DNA from: Sulfuricurvum sp.
Lineage (GTDB): Bacteria > Campylobacterota > Campylobacteria > Campylobacterales > Sulfurimonadaceae
Direction: 5' to 3'
NCBI GenBank assembly: GCA_030694265.1
Contig: JAUXYP010000013.1
Span: forward strand, 62,001-126,000
DNA length: 64,000 nucleotides
Shown here: positions 1-8,879 of the stretch, one piece after another
Layout: each line of letters begins with the position of its first letter
Position numbering within the stretch: the stretch's first letter is position 1
Position numbers and translations under genes: made by a program
Notes under the pieces: generated by a model
Told to the model about the DNA's origin: nothing
Database searches by the model: none
Seen by the model: the letters and a program-made list of their open reading frames with translations, nothing else

Positions 1-853
1 CTTGAAAGAAGATTTTTGTGCCTATGTTTGCCCCTATTCACGTATCCAATCGGTTTTATACGATGATGATACGATTATGGCGATTTATAATCCAAACCGC
101 GGCGGTGAGATTTACAGCGATCAGCATGTCAAAAATTTTACTACGCAAAAAAGTCTTTTGAGTGTTAATCCAACGGCAGAGTGCACCACGTGTGAAAGTT
201 GTGTAACGGTTTGTCCGACGCATATTGATATACGAAAAGGACTTCAGCTCGAGTGTATCAACTGTCTCGAATGTGTGGATGCCTGTACCGAAGTCATGGG
301 CAAGCTTGGTAAGCCAAGTCTGGTAGAGTGGTCTAGTGAAAAAGAGACTCTCTTCATGAAGGGGAAGACCCATTATTTACGTCCAAAAATCATTGGCTAT
401 GCGGTCATTTTGCTCATTACAGCAGCAATCATGATTGTTATGGGAAGTGAAAAAGAGTATATGCTCCTCAATATCAACAAAGAAAATCGTCTTTTTGGTA
501 TTAAGCATATGGATGAGGGAAAAATAAGGGTCGACAATGCCTATACGGTCTTATTACAAAATACACTCAATGAAGATCATGAATATTATTTTGATGTGAT
601 AGCTCCAGCTGGAATGGAAGGTAAAATCAAAATTGGTGAACCTGCTAAACCGTTCAAGGTAAAACCAGGTATCGTCAAGAAAAAAGTGATTGTTCTGTAT
701 ACCGATGAAATATTGGTGAATGATACGAGTAAAGATACTGTGATACCAATTACGATTCACGCATATGCGATGGATGATAAAGAGAAAATAGTCACTAATA
801 AAGAATCAACGTTTACTTTCCCCCGTGCAGATCTACTAAAAGAGGAGAAGTAA
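1..853 (+). CDS. ccoG: Cytochrome c oxidase accessory protein CcoG (FixG/RdxA family), 3' part
   Basis: This is the C-terminal 283 residues of a membrane iron-sulfur protein known to help copper delivery and assembly of cbb3-type cytochrome oxidase. The 5' part lies outside the window; the frame is already open at base 2. Visible are a CPYSR motif, then two ferredoxin-like cysteine sets, CTTCESCVTVCP and CINCLECVDAC, for two 4Fe-4S clusters. One membrane segment follows (GYAVILLITAAIMIVMG), then about 140 residues matching the Ig-like FixG C-terminal domain expected on the periplasmic side. The stop codon directly abuts the stop of the convergent next gene. The family assignment is firm; which oxidase it serves is inferred from the family. 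Confidence 0.93.
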   Translation, partial: LKEDFCAYVCPYSRIQSVLYDDDTIMAIYNPNRGGEIYSDQHVKNFTTQKSLLSVNPTAECTTCESCVTVCPTHIDIRKGLQLECINCLECVDACTEVMGKLGKPSLVEWSSEKETLFMKGKTHYLRPKIIGYAVILLITAAIMIVMGSEKEYMLLNINKENRLFGIKHMDEGKIRVDNAYTVLLQNTLNEDHEYYFDVIAPAGMEGKIKIGEPAKPFKVKPGIVKKKVIVLYTDEILVNDTSKDTVIPITIHAYAMDDKEKIVTNKESTFTFPRADLLKEEK

Positions 854-869
854 TTACTTCTCCTCTTTT
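838..869. terminator. Perfect 32-bp palindrome: bidirectional terminator shared by two convergent genes
   Basis: The left arm 838-853 (AAAAGAGGAGAAGTAA) is the exact reverse complement of 854-869. The two stop codons, TAA on plus at 851-853 and TAA on minus at 856-854, meet at its centre. Each RNA strand would fold into an A/G-U/C hairpin ending in a U run, as expected for an intrinsic terminator in both directions. The palindrome also encodes the last residues of both proteins, which both end in KEEK. Confidence 0.8.
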
Positions 870-1300
870 TCAGCCTCTTCTTTTCCAAATGTTTTTTCCA
901 TACCGGTTGCTAGCTCATTTTTTTCCGTATCACTGAGTTTGGCTTCTGGATGGGTAGGCAGATAGAACCATGGGGGCATCTCGCCCTCACGTACCTCTTT
1001 GGCAGCTTCTTTGCCTTCATTCTTTTTCTGAGCACCCCATGCAGATACATTGAAATGTTCACGACCCTCTTGAACATCACGTGCAAGCAGCCATGAAATA
1101 GGGGCGACATCACTGTACCATGGATATTTGGTCTGATGAGAATGGCAGTCAGCACACGCGTTGTTAAAAAGTTCTTTGGTCTGAGGTGAGTCCCATGTCG
1201 GCTCACTGATGATGGGTGGATTCGTGTGGTCTTTGCCATAGGGGATGAATTGAATAGCAACAGCTGCAATCGCAACAGCCGCGAGAATTTTTGTTTTCAT
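854..1300 (-). CDS. Haem-binding domain protein (PF14376-like), membrane-anchored c-type haem protein
   Basis: This 148-residue protein starts with a hydrophobic segment (residues 5-19) that would act as signal anchor or signal peptide. It carries one CxxCH haem site (C49, C52, H53) in the setting CADCHSHQTKYPWY, which is typical of the small 'haem-binding domain' family. The C-terminal third is rich in Glu and Lys. The start ATG is preceded by AAAGGA. It probably works in the periplasm as an electron carrier or redox sensor. The physiological partner is unknown; convergence with ccoG does not prove a link to cbb3 oxidase. Confidence 0.82.
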   Translation of the reverse strand: MKTKILAAVAIAAVAIQFIPYGKDHTNPPIISEPTWDSPQTKELFNNACADCHSHQTKYPWYSDVAPISWLLARDVQEGREHFNVSAWGAQKKNEGKEAAKEVREGEMPPWFYLPTHPEAKLSDTEKNELATGMEKTFGKEEAEKEEK

Positions 1301-1317
1301 CGTAGTTCCTTTGAGGA

Positions 1318-1340
1318 TTAATATACTAGATTATACAGTG
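1318..1340 (-). promoter_or_regulatory. -10 box for the haem-binding protein gene
   Basis: On the minus strand TATAAT reads at 1335-1330, about 30 bases before the ATG at 1300, with AAAGGA as ribosome binding site in between. No clear -35 hexamer is seen, which is common in Campylobacterota. Confidence 0.5.
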
Positions 1341-1342
1341 AA

Positions 1343-1382
1343 AAAGGAAAGATAAGAAAAGGGGAGCCTTGCGTAGCAAGGC
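1343..1382 (-). terminator. Intrinsic terminator downstream of purM
   Basis: GCCTTGC (1366-1372) and GCAAGGC (1376-1382) form a 7-bp stem with a 3-base loop. On the minus strand the hairpin is followed by TCCCCTTTTCTTATC, a U-rich tail. It sits just after the purM stop. Confidence 0.6.
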
Positions 1383-1393
1383 AGAGAAGAGAT

Positions 1394-2389
1394 TTAAACG
1401 AGAATGGCTTCGCGTGTACCCTCTTCGAGGTGCCCGATAACATAGCCATCGGTATTGGATAAAATATGATCTACATTTTCAGGTCGGACAACGAGGATCA
1501 TCCCCACTCCCATATTGAAAGCACGGTACATTTCACTACGATCAACATGCTGGCCGATCAGTTCAAAAATAGGCAAGACGCGAATCGAAGATTCAGTAAT
1601 AACGGCACGAAGACCTTCAGGTAAAACACGGGGAAGATTTTCAACAATACCGCCGCCTGTGATGTGTCCTAATGCTTGAATTTTGTCTTTGAGCGCTTTA
1701 AACGTTTTGACATAAATACGAGTCGGAGTTAAAAGGGTTTCGATCAACGGCTTACCGTTAAAATCGTCTTCAAATTTCATCCCCATTTTTTCCAACAACA
1801 CTTTGCGCGCGAGGGAAAAGCCGTTTGAGTGCAGTCCCGAACTAGGGAGAGCGATCAGGATATCTCCCGCATGGACGTGGTGAGTGCGGTCAAGTTCGCT
1901 TTTTTCACCCACACCCACAGCAAAACCTGCGAGGTCATAATCATCACTGTGATACATTCCCGGCATTTCGGCTGTTTCGCCGCCGATAAGAGCACATTCA
2001 GCCTGACGGCACCCTTCTGCGATACCGCTTACAACCGCCGTCGCTGCATTAACATCGAGTTTTCCAGTAGCATAATAGTCGAGGAAAAAAGAGGGAGTCC
2101 CAAAATTACAAATGAGGTCATTAACGCACATAGCAACCAAATCGATACCGACGGTATTGTGAATACCGGAGTCGATAGCAAGCTTTAGTTTTGTCCCTAC
2201 GCCATCCGTAGCCGCGAGCATAACAGGCTCTTTGTACCCTGTAGGAAGTTCAAATGCTCCGGCAAATGAACCAATACCCCCAAGAACACCGGGGATCGCT
2301 GTTGATTTGACAAGCGGTTTGATATTTTCGACAAAACTGTTGCCTGCGTCGATATCGACACCGGCATCTTTGTAGCTGATTTGGCTCAT
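1394..2389 (-). CDS. purM: Phosphoribosylformylglycinamidine cyclo-ligase (AIR synthetase)
   Basis: PurM performs the ATP-dependent ring closure that gives aminoimidazole ribotide in purine biosynthesis, in the cytoplasm. The 331-residue product has the usual family length. Hallmarks are GGIGSFAGAF near the N-terminus, the ATP-grasp-unlike PurM motif ATDGVGTKL, GGETAEMPGMY in the middle and GGGIVENLPRVLP towards the C-terminus. The ATG at 2389 has GAGG about 7 bases upstream. The gene is followed by a terminator and preceded by its own -10 box, so it is probably monocistronic or weakly coupled to the small gene upstream. Confidence 0.96.
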   Translation of the reverse strand: MSQISYKDAGVDIDAGNSFVENIKPLVKSTAIPGVLGGIGSFAGAFELPTGYKEPVMLAATDGVGTKLKLAIDSGIHNTVGIDLVAMCVNDLICNFGTPSFFLDYYATGKLDVNAATAVVSGIAEGCRQAECALIGGETAEMPGMYHSDDYDLAGFAVGVGEKSELDRTHHVHAGDILIALPSSGLHSNGFSLARKVLLEKMGMKFEDDFNGKPLIETLLTPTRIYVKTFKALKDKIQALGHITGGGIVENLPRVLPEGLRAVITESSIRVLPIFELIGQHVDRSEMYRAFNMGVGMILVVRPENVDHILSNTDGYVIGHLEEGTREAILV

Positions 2390-2415
2390 GAAGTTCCTCG
2401 TCCGTTTTAGTGACA

Positions 2416-2425
2416 GAATTATAAC
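2416..2425 (-). promoter_or_regulatory. -10 box for purM
   Basis: The minus strand reads GTTATAATTC, with TATAAT at 2423-2418, 29 bases before the purM ATG. No convincing -35 hexamer is visible. Confidence 0.45.
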
Positions 2426-2446
2426 GAAGAGTGTGTTAGGTAAAGT

Positions 2447-2647
2447 TTATTTTTTAGTACAAGTACCGAAGAGTTTTGTAAATACCCATAATGACGGACA
2501 AAAATCTTTAATTGCCCAAACAACGATCATAAGAATTACAAAGCCTTGAAGCGCCATCCCGTATTGCGCATAGCCATAAGCGGTAAGCGCCATTGATAGG
2601 GTAAGAACGATCGCCATAAGAAAACGTTGAATTTTTTCAGCACACAT
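2447..2647 (-). CDS. DUF2892 (YgaP-type) small inner-membrane protein
   Basis: This 66-residue protein has two hydrophobic segments (IVLTLSMALTAYGYA and GFVILMIVVWAIKDF) separated by a short turn, followed by CPSLWVFTKLFGTC. That pattern fits the DUF2892 family, which occurs alone or fused to rhodanese domains. Residues C2, C50 and C63 could hint at a sulfur link, but the function is unknown. Its own -10 box (minus TATAAT at 2690-2685) and AAGGAT ribosome site support expression. Confidence 0.7.
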   Translation of the reverse strand: MCAEKIQRFLMAIVLTLSMALTAYGYAQYGMALQGFVILMIVVWAIKDFCPSLWVFTKLFGTCTKK

Positions 2648-2807
2648 TATTTATCCTTTATTAGTATAATTTTTATTTCATATGATTATAGTACTCTCTA
2701 ATTGAGGGTAGTCTTAAGCCATAGACACTTCTTGGCATATTTCAATGCGGTTTAATCTCCGCGTGTTACAATCGCTAATAAATTACACACAGAAGAGATT
2801 TTTGCCT
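2648..2807. promoter_or_regulatory. Divergent promoter region between the DUF2892 gene and the speE-coaE operon
   Basis: On the minus strand TATAAT at 2690-2685 lies 38 bases before the DUF2892 start. On the plus strand TATAAT occurs at 2665-2670, far upstream of the speE-like ATG. The rest of the 160 bases shows no further gene. Confidence 0.45.
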
Positions 2808-3362
2808 ATGAAAACGTTTATTTACCCTGAAATGATGGTCCATGTGTCCATGTGTACACATAAGTTGCCGACATCGGTATTACTCGCAAGTGATAGCAGT
2901 AATCTTTTGATGAATGAGCTTGCTCGCTACAAAGAGTCAACTGTAACTACTGTAGGAAGCAATGATTTGCTTGAATCATTTCGTAATGCAGAAGAAAAAA
3001 GTGCGGATGTTGTTATGGTTGATGCGCTCACTTCAGACAGTGCGGTTATAGCGCATATCAGTCGTATCCTCAAAGATGATGGCTTAGTAGTTATGAAACA
3101 CCCATCACTCGATGATCTTAGCGCAAATACGCCATTAATGGAAGCTCTAGGCAATTATTTTAAGATTGTTATGCCGTATCGCCTTGAAGACGGTTCAACT
3201 TTGTTGTTGAGTTCAAAAGAGTATCACCCAACCGCAGACGTTATTTTACAGCGTACTGATTTGCTTGAGGGACATCAGTATTACAATTGTGATATTCATC
3301 CTGCTGCATTTGCAATGCCGCAATATATCCGAGAAAATTACCGCGGACTTGCTCGTAACTAA
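2808..3362 (+). CDS. speE: Spermidine synthase-like protein lacking the N-terminal domain
   Basis: This 184-residue protein resembles the Rossmann part of the H. pylori-type SpeE (aminopropyltransferase; putrescine plus decarboxylated SAM to spermidine). The C-terminal signature YYNCDIHPAAFAMP is diagnostic, and coaE follows as in H. pylori. The start chosen is ATG 2808 with AGAAGAG upstream; the frame stays open back to 2745 but those 21 residues lack a ribosome site. Compared with about 260 residues in H. pylori, the N-terminal beta domain (about 75 residues) is missing, and the GGGDGG cofactor loop of canonical enzymes is replaced by LLASDSSN. Activity is therefore doubtful. Confidence 0.72.
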   Translation: MKTFIYPEMMVHVSMCTHKLPTSVLLASDSSNLLMNELARYKESTVTTVGSNDLLESFRNAEEKSADVVMVDALTSDSAVIAHISRILKDDGLVVMKHPSLDDLSANTPLMEALGNYFKIVMPYRLEDGSTLLLSSKEYHPTADVILQRTDLLEGHQYYNCDIHPAAFAMPQYIRENYRGLARN

Positions 3363-3967
3363 TGGCGTATAAGTACGCAATCGCATTGACGGGTGGAATA
3401 GCAACGGGAAAAAGTACTGTTGCATCTCTTATGGGACTCAATGGCTTGCGTATTATTGATGCGGATGCGATATCCCACCGTATATTGGATGAAAATGCGG
3501 CATGCGTAGCGGAGCATTTTGGTTCTGAGTTTGTGAGTGGCGGAAAAGTTATCCGTTCTGAACTTGGGAAAATGATCTTTGCCAATCCCGAAGCAAAAAA
3601 AGAACTTGAATCGTTTTTACATCCGAAAATTCGTGCTGCGATCGAAGAAGAGAGTGAAAAGCAAGATCGCTTTGCGTATCCTTATCTTATTGATATCCCG
3701 CTCTTTTTTGAAACAGATTCCTATCCGATTAAAAATTCTGTTGTAGTCTATACTCCAAAAGAGATTCAATTGGAACGCTTTATGAAGCGAAACGGTTTTT
3801 CGAAGGAAGAATCGCTGCGTCGAATTGAAAGTCAGATGGACATCGATGAGAAACGGTCTCGTGCTACGTGGGTGATTGACAACTCTTCAAATCTTAAACA
3901 CTTGCAAAAAGAATGCGAACAATTTGTGGAAACGATTAAAGCACTCTACCCAGCCCCTAAGCTATAA
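3362..3967 (+). CDS. coaE: Dephospho-CoA kinase
   Basis: CoaE catalyses the last step of coenzyme A synthesis, ATP-dependent phosphorylation of dephospho-CoA. The Walker A motif GGIATGKST (residues 11-19) is at the N-terminus, followed by DADAISH, LHPKIRAAI and DIPLFFE, all typical of the family. The 201-residue length is normal. Its ATG overlaps the stop of the speE-like gene in TAATG, so the two are translationally coupled. Confidence 0.95.
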   Translation: MAYKYAIALTGGIATGKSTVASLMGLNGLRIIDADAISHRILDENAACVAEHFGSEFVSGGKVIRSELGKMIFANPEAKKELESFLHPKIRAAIEEESEKQDRFAYPYLIDIPLFFETDSYPIKNSVVVYTPKEIQLERFMKRNGFSKEESLRRIESQMDIDEKRSRATWVIDNSSNLKHLQKECEQFVETIKALYPAPKL

Positions 3968-4002
3968 TATCAGGAATTAACTTTCCATATAAGGATTTTG
4001 GC

Positions 4003-4752
4003 ATGCTCCAAATCGCCAAGTACTGCGCAAGCGGTAATGATTTTGTACTTTTTCACAGCCTCAATGGCGCAGATCGTTCGGGGCTCGCAAGGGCTCTTTG
4101 TGATCGTCAAAACGGGATTGGTGCAGATGGATTAATCGTTTTACTTCCTCACGAAACGTATGATTTCGAATGGGAGTTTTACAATGCCGATGGCTCTACC
4201 GCATCGATGTGTGGAAATGGTAGCCGTGCGTGTGCGCACTATGCACACCGTTTTGGTTTGGCTGGGTTACGTATGGAGTTCTTAACAGGGGCAGGTGTGA
4301 TCAAGGCAAACGTGGATGGCGATATGGTTCAAAGTGATCTAACGCCTCCGCTAGTTATAAATGATGAAATTGTTGAATATGAGATGAGGTGGTGGCTGAT
4401 TGACACAGGTGTTCCTCATCTCGTCACTTTTGATGCGGACATGGAAAATTTTGATATCGACATGGCACGAACATTACGTCACAAGTACAATGCTAATGTT
4501 AATATTGCGCACGTTCAGAGTAATGGGGCGATTAGGGTGCGTACTTATGAGCGTGGCGTTGAGGATGAAACATTGGCCTGCGGTACGGGGATGGCCGCGT
4601 GTTTCTACCGCGCTTCGATAGAAGATTCAGTTGCCGATAATGCGCGTGTTTATCCAAAAAGCGGCGAAACACTTTATCTTGGACTGGAAAATGGGACGAT
4701 TACATTCAAGGGAGAGGTCAAAGGGGTTTTTGAGACTGTCTGGAGAGAGTAG
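4003..4752 (+). CDS. dapF: Diaminopimelate epimerase
   Basis: DapF converts LL- to meso-diaminopimelate for lysine and peptidoglycan synthesis. The two catalytic cysteines are present: C70 in MCGNGSRAC and C193 in ACGTGMAA. KYCASGNDFV at the N-terminus and NGIGADGLI fit the family. With 249 residues it is slightly shorter than the usual 270, as is common in this phylum. The start has AAGGAT upstream. It lies 35 bases after coaE in the same direction and is probably in the same operon. Confidence 0.95.
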   Translation: MLQIAKYCASGNDFVLFHSLNGADRSGLARALCDRQNGIGADGLIVLLPHETYDFEWEFYNADGSTASMCGNGSRACAHYAHRFGLAGLRMEFLTGAGVIKANVDGDMVQSDLTPPLVINDEIVEYEMRWWLIDTGVPHLVTFDADMENFDIDMARTLRHKYNANVNIAHVQSNGAIRVRTYERGVEDETLACGTGMAACFYRASIEDSVADNARVYPKSGETLYLGLENGTITFKGEVKGVFETVWRE

Positions 4753-4783
4753 AACAAACGGGGATATTATAACCCGTTTTGTT
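4753..4783. terminator. Hairpin between convergent dapF and prfA
   Basis: AACAAACGGG (4753-4762) and CCCGTTTTGTT (4773-4783) pair with one unpaired base around an AT-rich loop. The prfA stop lies inside the loop. It probably ends transcription in both directions. Confidence 0.45.
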
Positions 4784-5834
4784 CCATTAGCTTTGACTGC
4801 ATATCCGCGATCAGTGGATCAATAATATCATCCATCAATCCTCCTTGCATAATCTCTTCGAGTCGATAAAGTGTCAGTGTGATTCGGTGATCGGAGATAC
4901 GATTTTGAGGATAGTTGTAGGTACGAATACGCCCTGAACGGTCACCTGATCCCACTTGATCTTTACGCTCATTCATCTCTTTCTCTTTTGCTTCGTGCAT
5001 TTGCATGTCATAAATACGGGCTTTGAGAATTTGCATCGCTTTATCTTTATTTTTGTGCTGTGATTTTTGATCTTGATTATTGACGACGATGCCTGTAGGA
5101 ATATGGGTGATTCGTACGGCAGAATCGGTGGTATTGACACTTTGTCCACCACATCCGCTTGAGCGCATAACGTCAATTTTGAGATCATTTTCGTTGATTA
5201 TGACTTCGACATCATCAACTTCGGGCATAACCGCAACGGTGATAGCCGAGGTATGAACTCTTCCTTGTGATTCCGTCGCAGGAACACGCTGAACGCGGTG
5301 AACCCCCGCTTCGTGTTTGAGTCTTGAATAGACTTGATCCCCTTTGATTAGGGCGATAACCTCTTTGAATCCACCTGCATCGGAGGGACTGCTGCTCATC
5401 AGTTCGATCTTCCATCCCTTGACGTCGGCATATCGGACATAGGCATTGAACAAATCACCGACAAAAATAGCCGCTTCGTCTCCACCGGTACCAGCGCGTA
5501 ATTCGATGTAAATATTGCGTTTATCGTTAGGATCAGCCGGAATGAGTAACTTTTTAATCTCTTCTTGGAGTTCACCTACTTGTGGCTCCAGAAATTTGAG
5601 CTCTTCTTTGGCAAGGTCGCCCAGTTCAGCATCAAACGCGAGTGATTTGTTTTCTTCAATATCCTCTAAAAGCTTCTTATACTCGGTTGCTTTTGCAAAA
5701 ATTGGCTGAAGTGAGGATTGCTCTTTTGAAAGATCCGTCATGCGCTTGATATCGTTACCAATATCTGGGGAACTTAACAGTTCTGTGAGCTCATTGTAGC
5801 GATTAATAAAAGGGGTTAATTTATCAGATAACAT
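4767..5834 (-). CDS. prfA: Peptide chain release factor 1
   Basis: RF1 recognises UAA and UAG stop codons and triggers peptide release on the ribosome. The GGQ catalytic motif is at residues 229-231 ([12 protein letters not shown]), and the codon-recognising tripeptide is PAT (RVPATESQG), the PxT form that distinguishes RF1 from RF2. The 355-residue length is standard. rpsT lies upstream on the same strand; rpsT-prfA next to glmM-lspA is the gene order I recall for H. pylori. Confidence 0.96.
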   Translation of the reverse strand: MLSDKLTPFINRYNELTELLSSPDIGNDIKRMTDLSKEQSSLQPIFAKATEYKKLLEDIEENKSLAFDAELGDLAKEELKFLEPQVGELQEEIKKLLIPADPNDKRNIYIELRAGTGGDEAAIFVGDLFNAYVRYADVKGWKIELMSSSPSDAGGFKEVIALIKGDQVYSRLKHEAGVHRVQRVPATESQGRVHTSAITVAVMPEVDDVEVIINENDLKIDVMRSSGCGGQSVNTTDSAVRITHIPTGIVVNNQDQKSQHKNKDKAMQILKARIYDMQMHEAKEKEMNERKDQVGSGDRSGRIRTYNYPQNRISDHRITLTLYRLEEIMQGGLMDDIIDPLIADMQSKLMEQNGL

Positions 5835-5879
5835 TGTGGTAATTCCTAAAGAAAGGCGTTGTGAGAAAAGGGGTCACTC

Positions 5880-5899
5880 AAAAGGAACGAATTCCCTTT
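5880..5899 (-). terminator. Hairpin after rpsT
   Basis: AAAGGAA and TTCCCTTT pair around CGAA with one bulge. On the minus strand it is followed by TTTTG. It may attenuate rather than end transcription into prfA. Confidence 0.35.
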
Positions 5900-5915
5900 C
5901 GTGTGAATTGTATAC

Positions 5916-6182
5916 TTAAGCTTGTAGTGCGTTAACAGCTAAGTGAAGACGGCTAACTTTACGTCCAGCAGACTCTTTTTTCAAGACGCCTTTGCTCACA
6001 TACTTGTGAAGGTTAGCGTTTGCAATTACGAGTGCTGCTTGTGCTTCTTCTTTGTTACCTGCATCAACTGCGGCACGGACTGCTTTTACGATATTTTTAA
6101 TACGTGTACGATAAAACCGGTTACGCTCTGTGCGTTTTTCAGTTTGACGGATACGTTTCAATGCTGACTTATGGTTTGCCAT
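5916..6182 (-). CDS. rpsT: 30S ribosomal protein S20
   Basis: This 88-residue, strongly basic protein begins [21 protein letters not shown], the S20 signature, and continues with the predicted helical hairpin that binds 16S rRNA. Length is normal. The ATG has AAGGAT as ribosome site. It precedes prfA on the same strand and diverges from glmM. Confidence 0.96.
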   Translation of the reverse strand: MANHKSALKRIRQTEKRTERNRFYRTRIKNIVKAVRAAVDAGNKEEAQAALVIANANLHKYVSKGVLKKESAGRKVSRLHLAVNALQA

Positions 6183-6283
6183 GGCATTTATCCTTGTCGA
6201 ATTTTTTTTAGGGTAGAATGTTACCTTAAAGATAATTAAAATTAAGTTAAGCGGTAGTAATACTAAATATTAGGGGTTAATCT

Positions 6284-7624
6284 ATGAAACTTTTTGGAAC
6301 AGATGGCGTCCGTGGAGAAGCCGGATCATTTTTAACAGCAGAGTTAGCGATGAAAGTTGCGATGGCTGCAGGAATCTATTTTAGAGATCATGCCCGTACC
6401 AAAAAAATTCTAGTAGGTAAAGATACTCGTAAAAGCGGCTACATGATCGAAAATGCTATTGTAAGCGGTTTAACCGCTGTTGGATACGATGTTATCCAAA
6501 TCGGTCCTATGCCTACCCCTGCTATTGCATTTTTGACCGTCAATATGCGATGTGATGCCGGTATTATGATTTCTGCTAGCCACAACTCTTATGAAGATAA
6601 TGGAATCAAGTTTTTTGATTCGCACGGCAATAAGCTCTCCGAAGAGGTAGAAGCCCAGATAGAAGCGATCGTTCATAACAAAGAAAAATTGGATCACGGG
6701 TATGTAACGGGTAATAATATCGGATCAGCAAAACGTATAGATGACGTTATCGGACGTTACATTGTTCAGCTCAAGAACTCTTTTGGCACTGAGTTGACGT
6801 TGCAAGGGATGCGCATCATTTTAGATACGGCAAATGGCGCAGGATACAAAGTGGGACCAACGGTACTTGAGGAGTTGGGAGCAGAGGTGATCGTGTTGCA
6901 CGATAAACCAAACGGGATTAATATCAATGAAGGGTGTGGAGCTTTGCATACCAAAGATCTGCGTGAAGCGGTCAAGCAATATCGTGCAGACATAGGGCTT
7001 GCGCTGGACGGGGATGCGGACAGATTAATTGTTGTCGATGAAAACGGCGATGAAGTAGACGGCGATCAAATTTTAGGGGCACTTGCTTTATTTTTGCATC
7101 GAAGCGGTCAACTAAAAGGCAATGGAATGGTAGCAACGGTTATGAGCAATCAGGCGCTCGAAGATACGATGATCGCCAATAAACTAAAACTGCATCGTTC
7201 TAATGTGGGAGATAAATACGTATTGGAAATGATGCGCGAGCACGGTATTAATTTCGGTGGAGAACAAAGCGGTCATATTATCCTGCATGATTATGCAAAA
7301 ACGGGGGATGGATTGGTAAGCGCATTACAAATTCTTGCTCTTCTTCTGACATCGGGAGAAAAAGCAAGTAAAGTTCTGCGTCCCTTTGAGCTTTATCCAC
7401 AAAAATTGGTCAATATTAAAGTTAAAGTCAAAAAACCGCTCAGCGATATTGAGGGGCTAGAGGATGAGTTGGCTAAGACGGATAGCTTGCACATGCGTCA
7501 TCTTATCCGTTATTCAGGAACGGAAAATAAGCTTCGTATCTTATTAGAAGGCAAAGATTTAAAAGTGCTGGAAAGACAGATGGATCATTTGGTCTCATTT
7601 TTTGAAAAGGCATTGAATGCTTAA
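6284..7624 (+). CDS. glmM: Phosphoglucosamine mutase
   Basis: GlmM converts glucosamine-6-phosphate to glucosamine-1-phosphate for UDP-GlcNAc, hence peptidoglycan and lipopolysaccharide. The phosphorylated serine is S99 in [12 protein letters not shown], the magnesium loop is DGDADR, the sugar loop GGEQSGH and the phosphate loop [10 protein letters not shown]. At 446 residues it matches the family. The start follows AGGGG. The last 8 bases overlap lspA, so the two are coupled. Confidence 0.97.
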   Translation: MKLFGTDGVRGEAGSFLTAELAMKVAMAAGIYFRDHARTKKILVGKDTRKSGYMIENAIVSGLTAVGYDVIQIGPMPTPAIAFLTVNMRCDAGIMISASHNSYEDNGIKFFDSHGNKLSEEVEAQIEAIVHNKEKLDHGYVTGNNIGSAKRIDDVIGRYIVQLKNSFGTELTLQGMRIILDTANGAGYKVGPTVLEELGAEVIVLHDKPNGININEGCGALHTKDLREAVKQYRADIGLALDGDADRLIVVDENGDEVDGDQILGALALFLHRSGQLKGNGMVATVMSNQALEDTMIANKLKLHRSNVGDKYVLEMMREHGINFGGEQSGHIILHDYAKTGDGLVSALQILALLLTSGEKASKVLRPFELYPQKLVNIKVKVKKPLSDIEGLEDELAKTDSLHMRHLIRYSGTENKLRILLEGKDLKVLERQMDHLVSFFEKALNA

Positions 7625-8054
7625 ATCGGTAGCCATTTTATTGGCGGTGATGTCGGCAGTTTTTATGGCGGACCAAGCAATCAAAAATATTTTTGTAGAG
7701 GGTTTTCGTTATTACACCAACTGTATTGATTTAATTTTAGTTTTTAATAAAGGGGTCGCCTTTTCTATGTTTGCATTTTTAGCAGAATCATTAAAGTGGC
7801 TTCAGCTTGCATTGCTTGCAGGTGTTTTGGGTTATACCTTATGGTTAAAAGAGAATCGCTATCTTGTCCCGGTTGGAATCATGGTAGGAGCAGGGTTGTC
7901 CAATGTTATAGATCGCTTTGTGCACGGGGGAGTTGTTGACTATGTTTACTGGCATTGCGGATTTAATTTCGCCGTTTTCAATTTTGCGGATGTTATGATT
8001 GATATTGCCGTACTATGGCTCTTTATCCTAAATTACACAGCAAAAAAGGCTTAA
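7617..8054 (+). CDS. lspA: Lipoprotein signal peptidase (signal peptidase II)
   Basis: LspA is an inner-membrane aspartyl protease that cleaves prolipoprotein signal peptides after lipid attachment. Four hydrophobic segments are visible in 145 residues. The catalytic aspartates lie in [15 protein letters not shown] and FNFADVMID, both intact, and the conserved [11 protein letters not shown] motif precedes them. The gene overlaps glmM by 8 bases and is followed by a small hairpin and tRNA-Val. Confidence 0.95.
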   Translation: MLKSVAILLAVMSAVFMADQAIKNIFVEGFRYYTNCIDLILVFNKGVAFSMFAFLAESLKWLQLALLAGVLGYTLWLKENRYLVPVGIMVGAGLSNVIDRFVHGGVVDYVYWHCGFNFAVFNFADVMIDIAVLWLFILNYTAKKA

Positions 8055-8083
8055 GAGGTTTTTAACCTCGCAAATCTTATAAT
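8055..8083 (+). promoter_or_regulatory. Hairpin after lspA and -10 box for tRNA-Val
   Basis: GAGGTT-TTT-AACCTC (8055-8069) is a short hairpin right after the lspA stop. TATAAT at 8078-8083 lies about 19 bases before the tRNA start, as expected for a -10 box. No consensus -35 is seen. Confidence 0.5.
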
Positions 8084-8101
8084 CCCATTCTTCATTTAAA
8101 T

Positions 8102-8177
8102 GGTCTCATAGCTCAGTTGGTAGAGCACTACCTCGACAAGGTAGGGGTCACTGGTTCGAGTCCAGTTGGGACCACCA
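8102..8177 (+). tRNA. tRNA-Val (anticodon GAC)
   Basis: The 76-base sequence folds as a cloverleaf: acceptor GGTCTCA with TGGGACC, D-arm AGCTCAGTTGG, anticodon stem CTACC/GGTAG with loop TCGACAA (GAC), T-arm GGTTCGAGTCC, and an encoded CCA end. Confidence 0.97.
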
Positions 8178-8354
8178 TTTCTTCTTGCATATCTAATCCA
8201 ACCATATATCGCTTGCCAAAAATTCTTTTTCTTTAAGCCCAACAGTTACAAATATTCTAATTATTATACACATATAGAAAAAAATTATATTTTAAGAATT
8301 CTCAAATAGGTTAATAGATATTATTATTGATTATTTTTTAAATGAGGGTTTGGT

Positions 8355-8876
8355 GTGAGAGATTTTATTTATTCGGTTATGCAAGATTACAGTTTATTCG
8401 TTATTTTTTTCCACGTACTAGGTGCGTCTGTCTGGGTTGGAGGGATGATCACATTGTGGTTTTTAACAAGGGAATCTGGTTCTCAGGTTCCTATTGAGCG
8501 CCGCGCTACTGGTCGAGCAGCATTGTATAAAAAATTCTTTACATTTTTATCCCCGTTCATCATTCTTCTGTTTATCACTGCTCTGTTTATGGCATTGGGA
8601 TATAAGGACAATGCAATTGACGCCAATGGATTTACGCTGGATCTTAAAAATCTAGAAACCTATAAGCTCATCCATACCAAGGGAAGTATTTGGACAATAA
8701 TGGTTATGAATATGATCTTTATGATCTGGATTCTTACAAAAGCTAGTTGCAAGTTGTGTAAAACAAAAGTAAGTGCAGACTGTATGTGGCTTGTGGGTAA
8801 ATACCTGCTACCACTGAATATTTTATTGGGTTTGGTAGGAATATTTTTAGGAGTATTTTTAAGAAGCACGTTTTAA
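8355..8876 (+). CDS. Four-helix membrane protein, possibly CopD/HemJ-like
   Basis: This 173-residue protein has about four hydrophobic helices. The first contains FFHVLGASVWVGGMITLW, a histidine-glycine pattern seen in CopD- and HemJ-like membrane proteins that handle copper or haem. The start is GTG 8355 with GAGGGTT upstream. It lies 3 bases before another small membrane gene and upstream of the oxidase operon in the same direction, so a part in oxidase cofactor supply is possible. The family call is tentative. Confidence 0.5.
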   Translation: MRDFIYSVMQDYSLFVIFFHVLGASVWVGGMITLWFLTRESGSQVPIERRATGRAALYKKFFTFLSPFIILLFITALFMALGYKDNAIDANGFTLDLKNLETYKLIHTKGSIWTIMVMNMIFMIWILTKASCKLCKTKVSADCMWLVGKYLLPLNILLGLVGIFLGVFLRSTF

Positions 8877-8879
8877 CAT

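Noticed and set aside
8178-8354. Possible small RNA between tRNA-Val and the membrane gene
   Set aside because: The 177 bases are AT-rich without a stable hairpin, promoter-terminator pair or frame that I could support.
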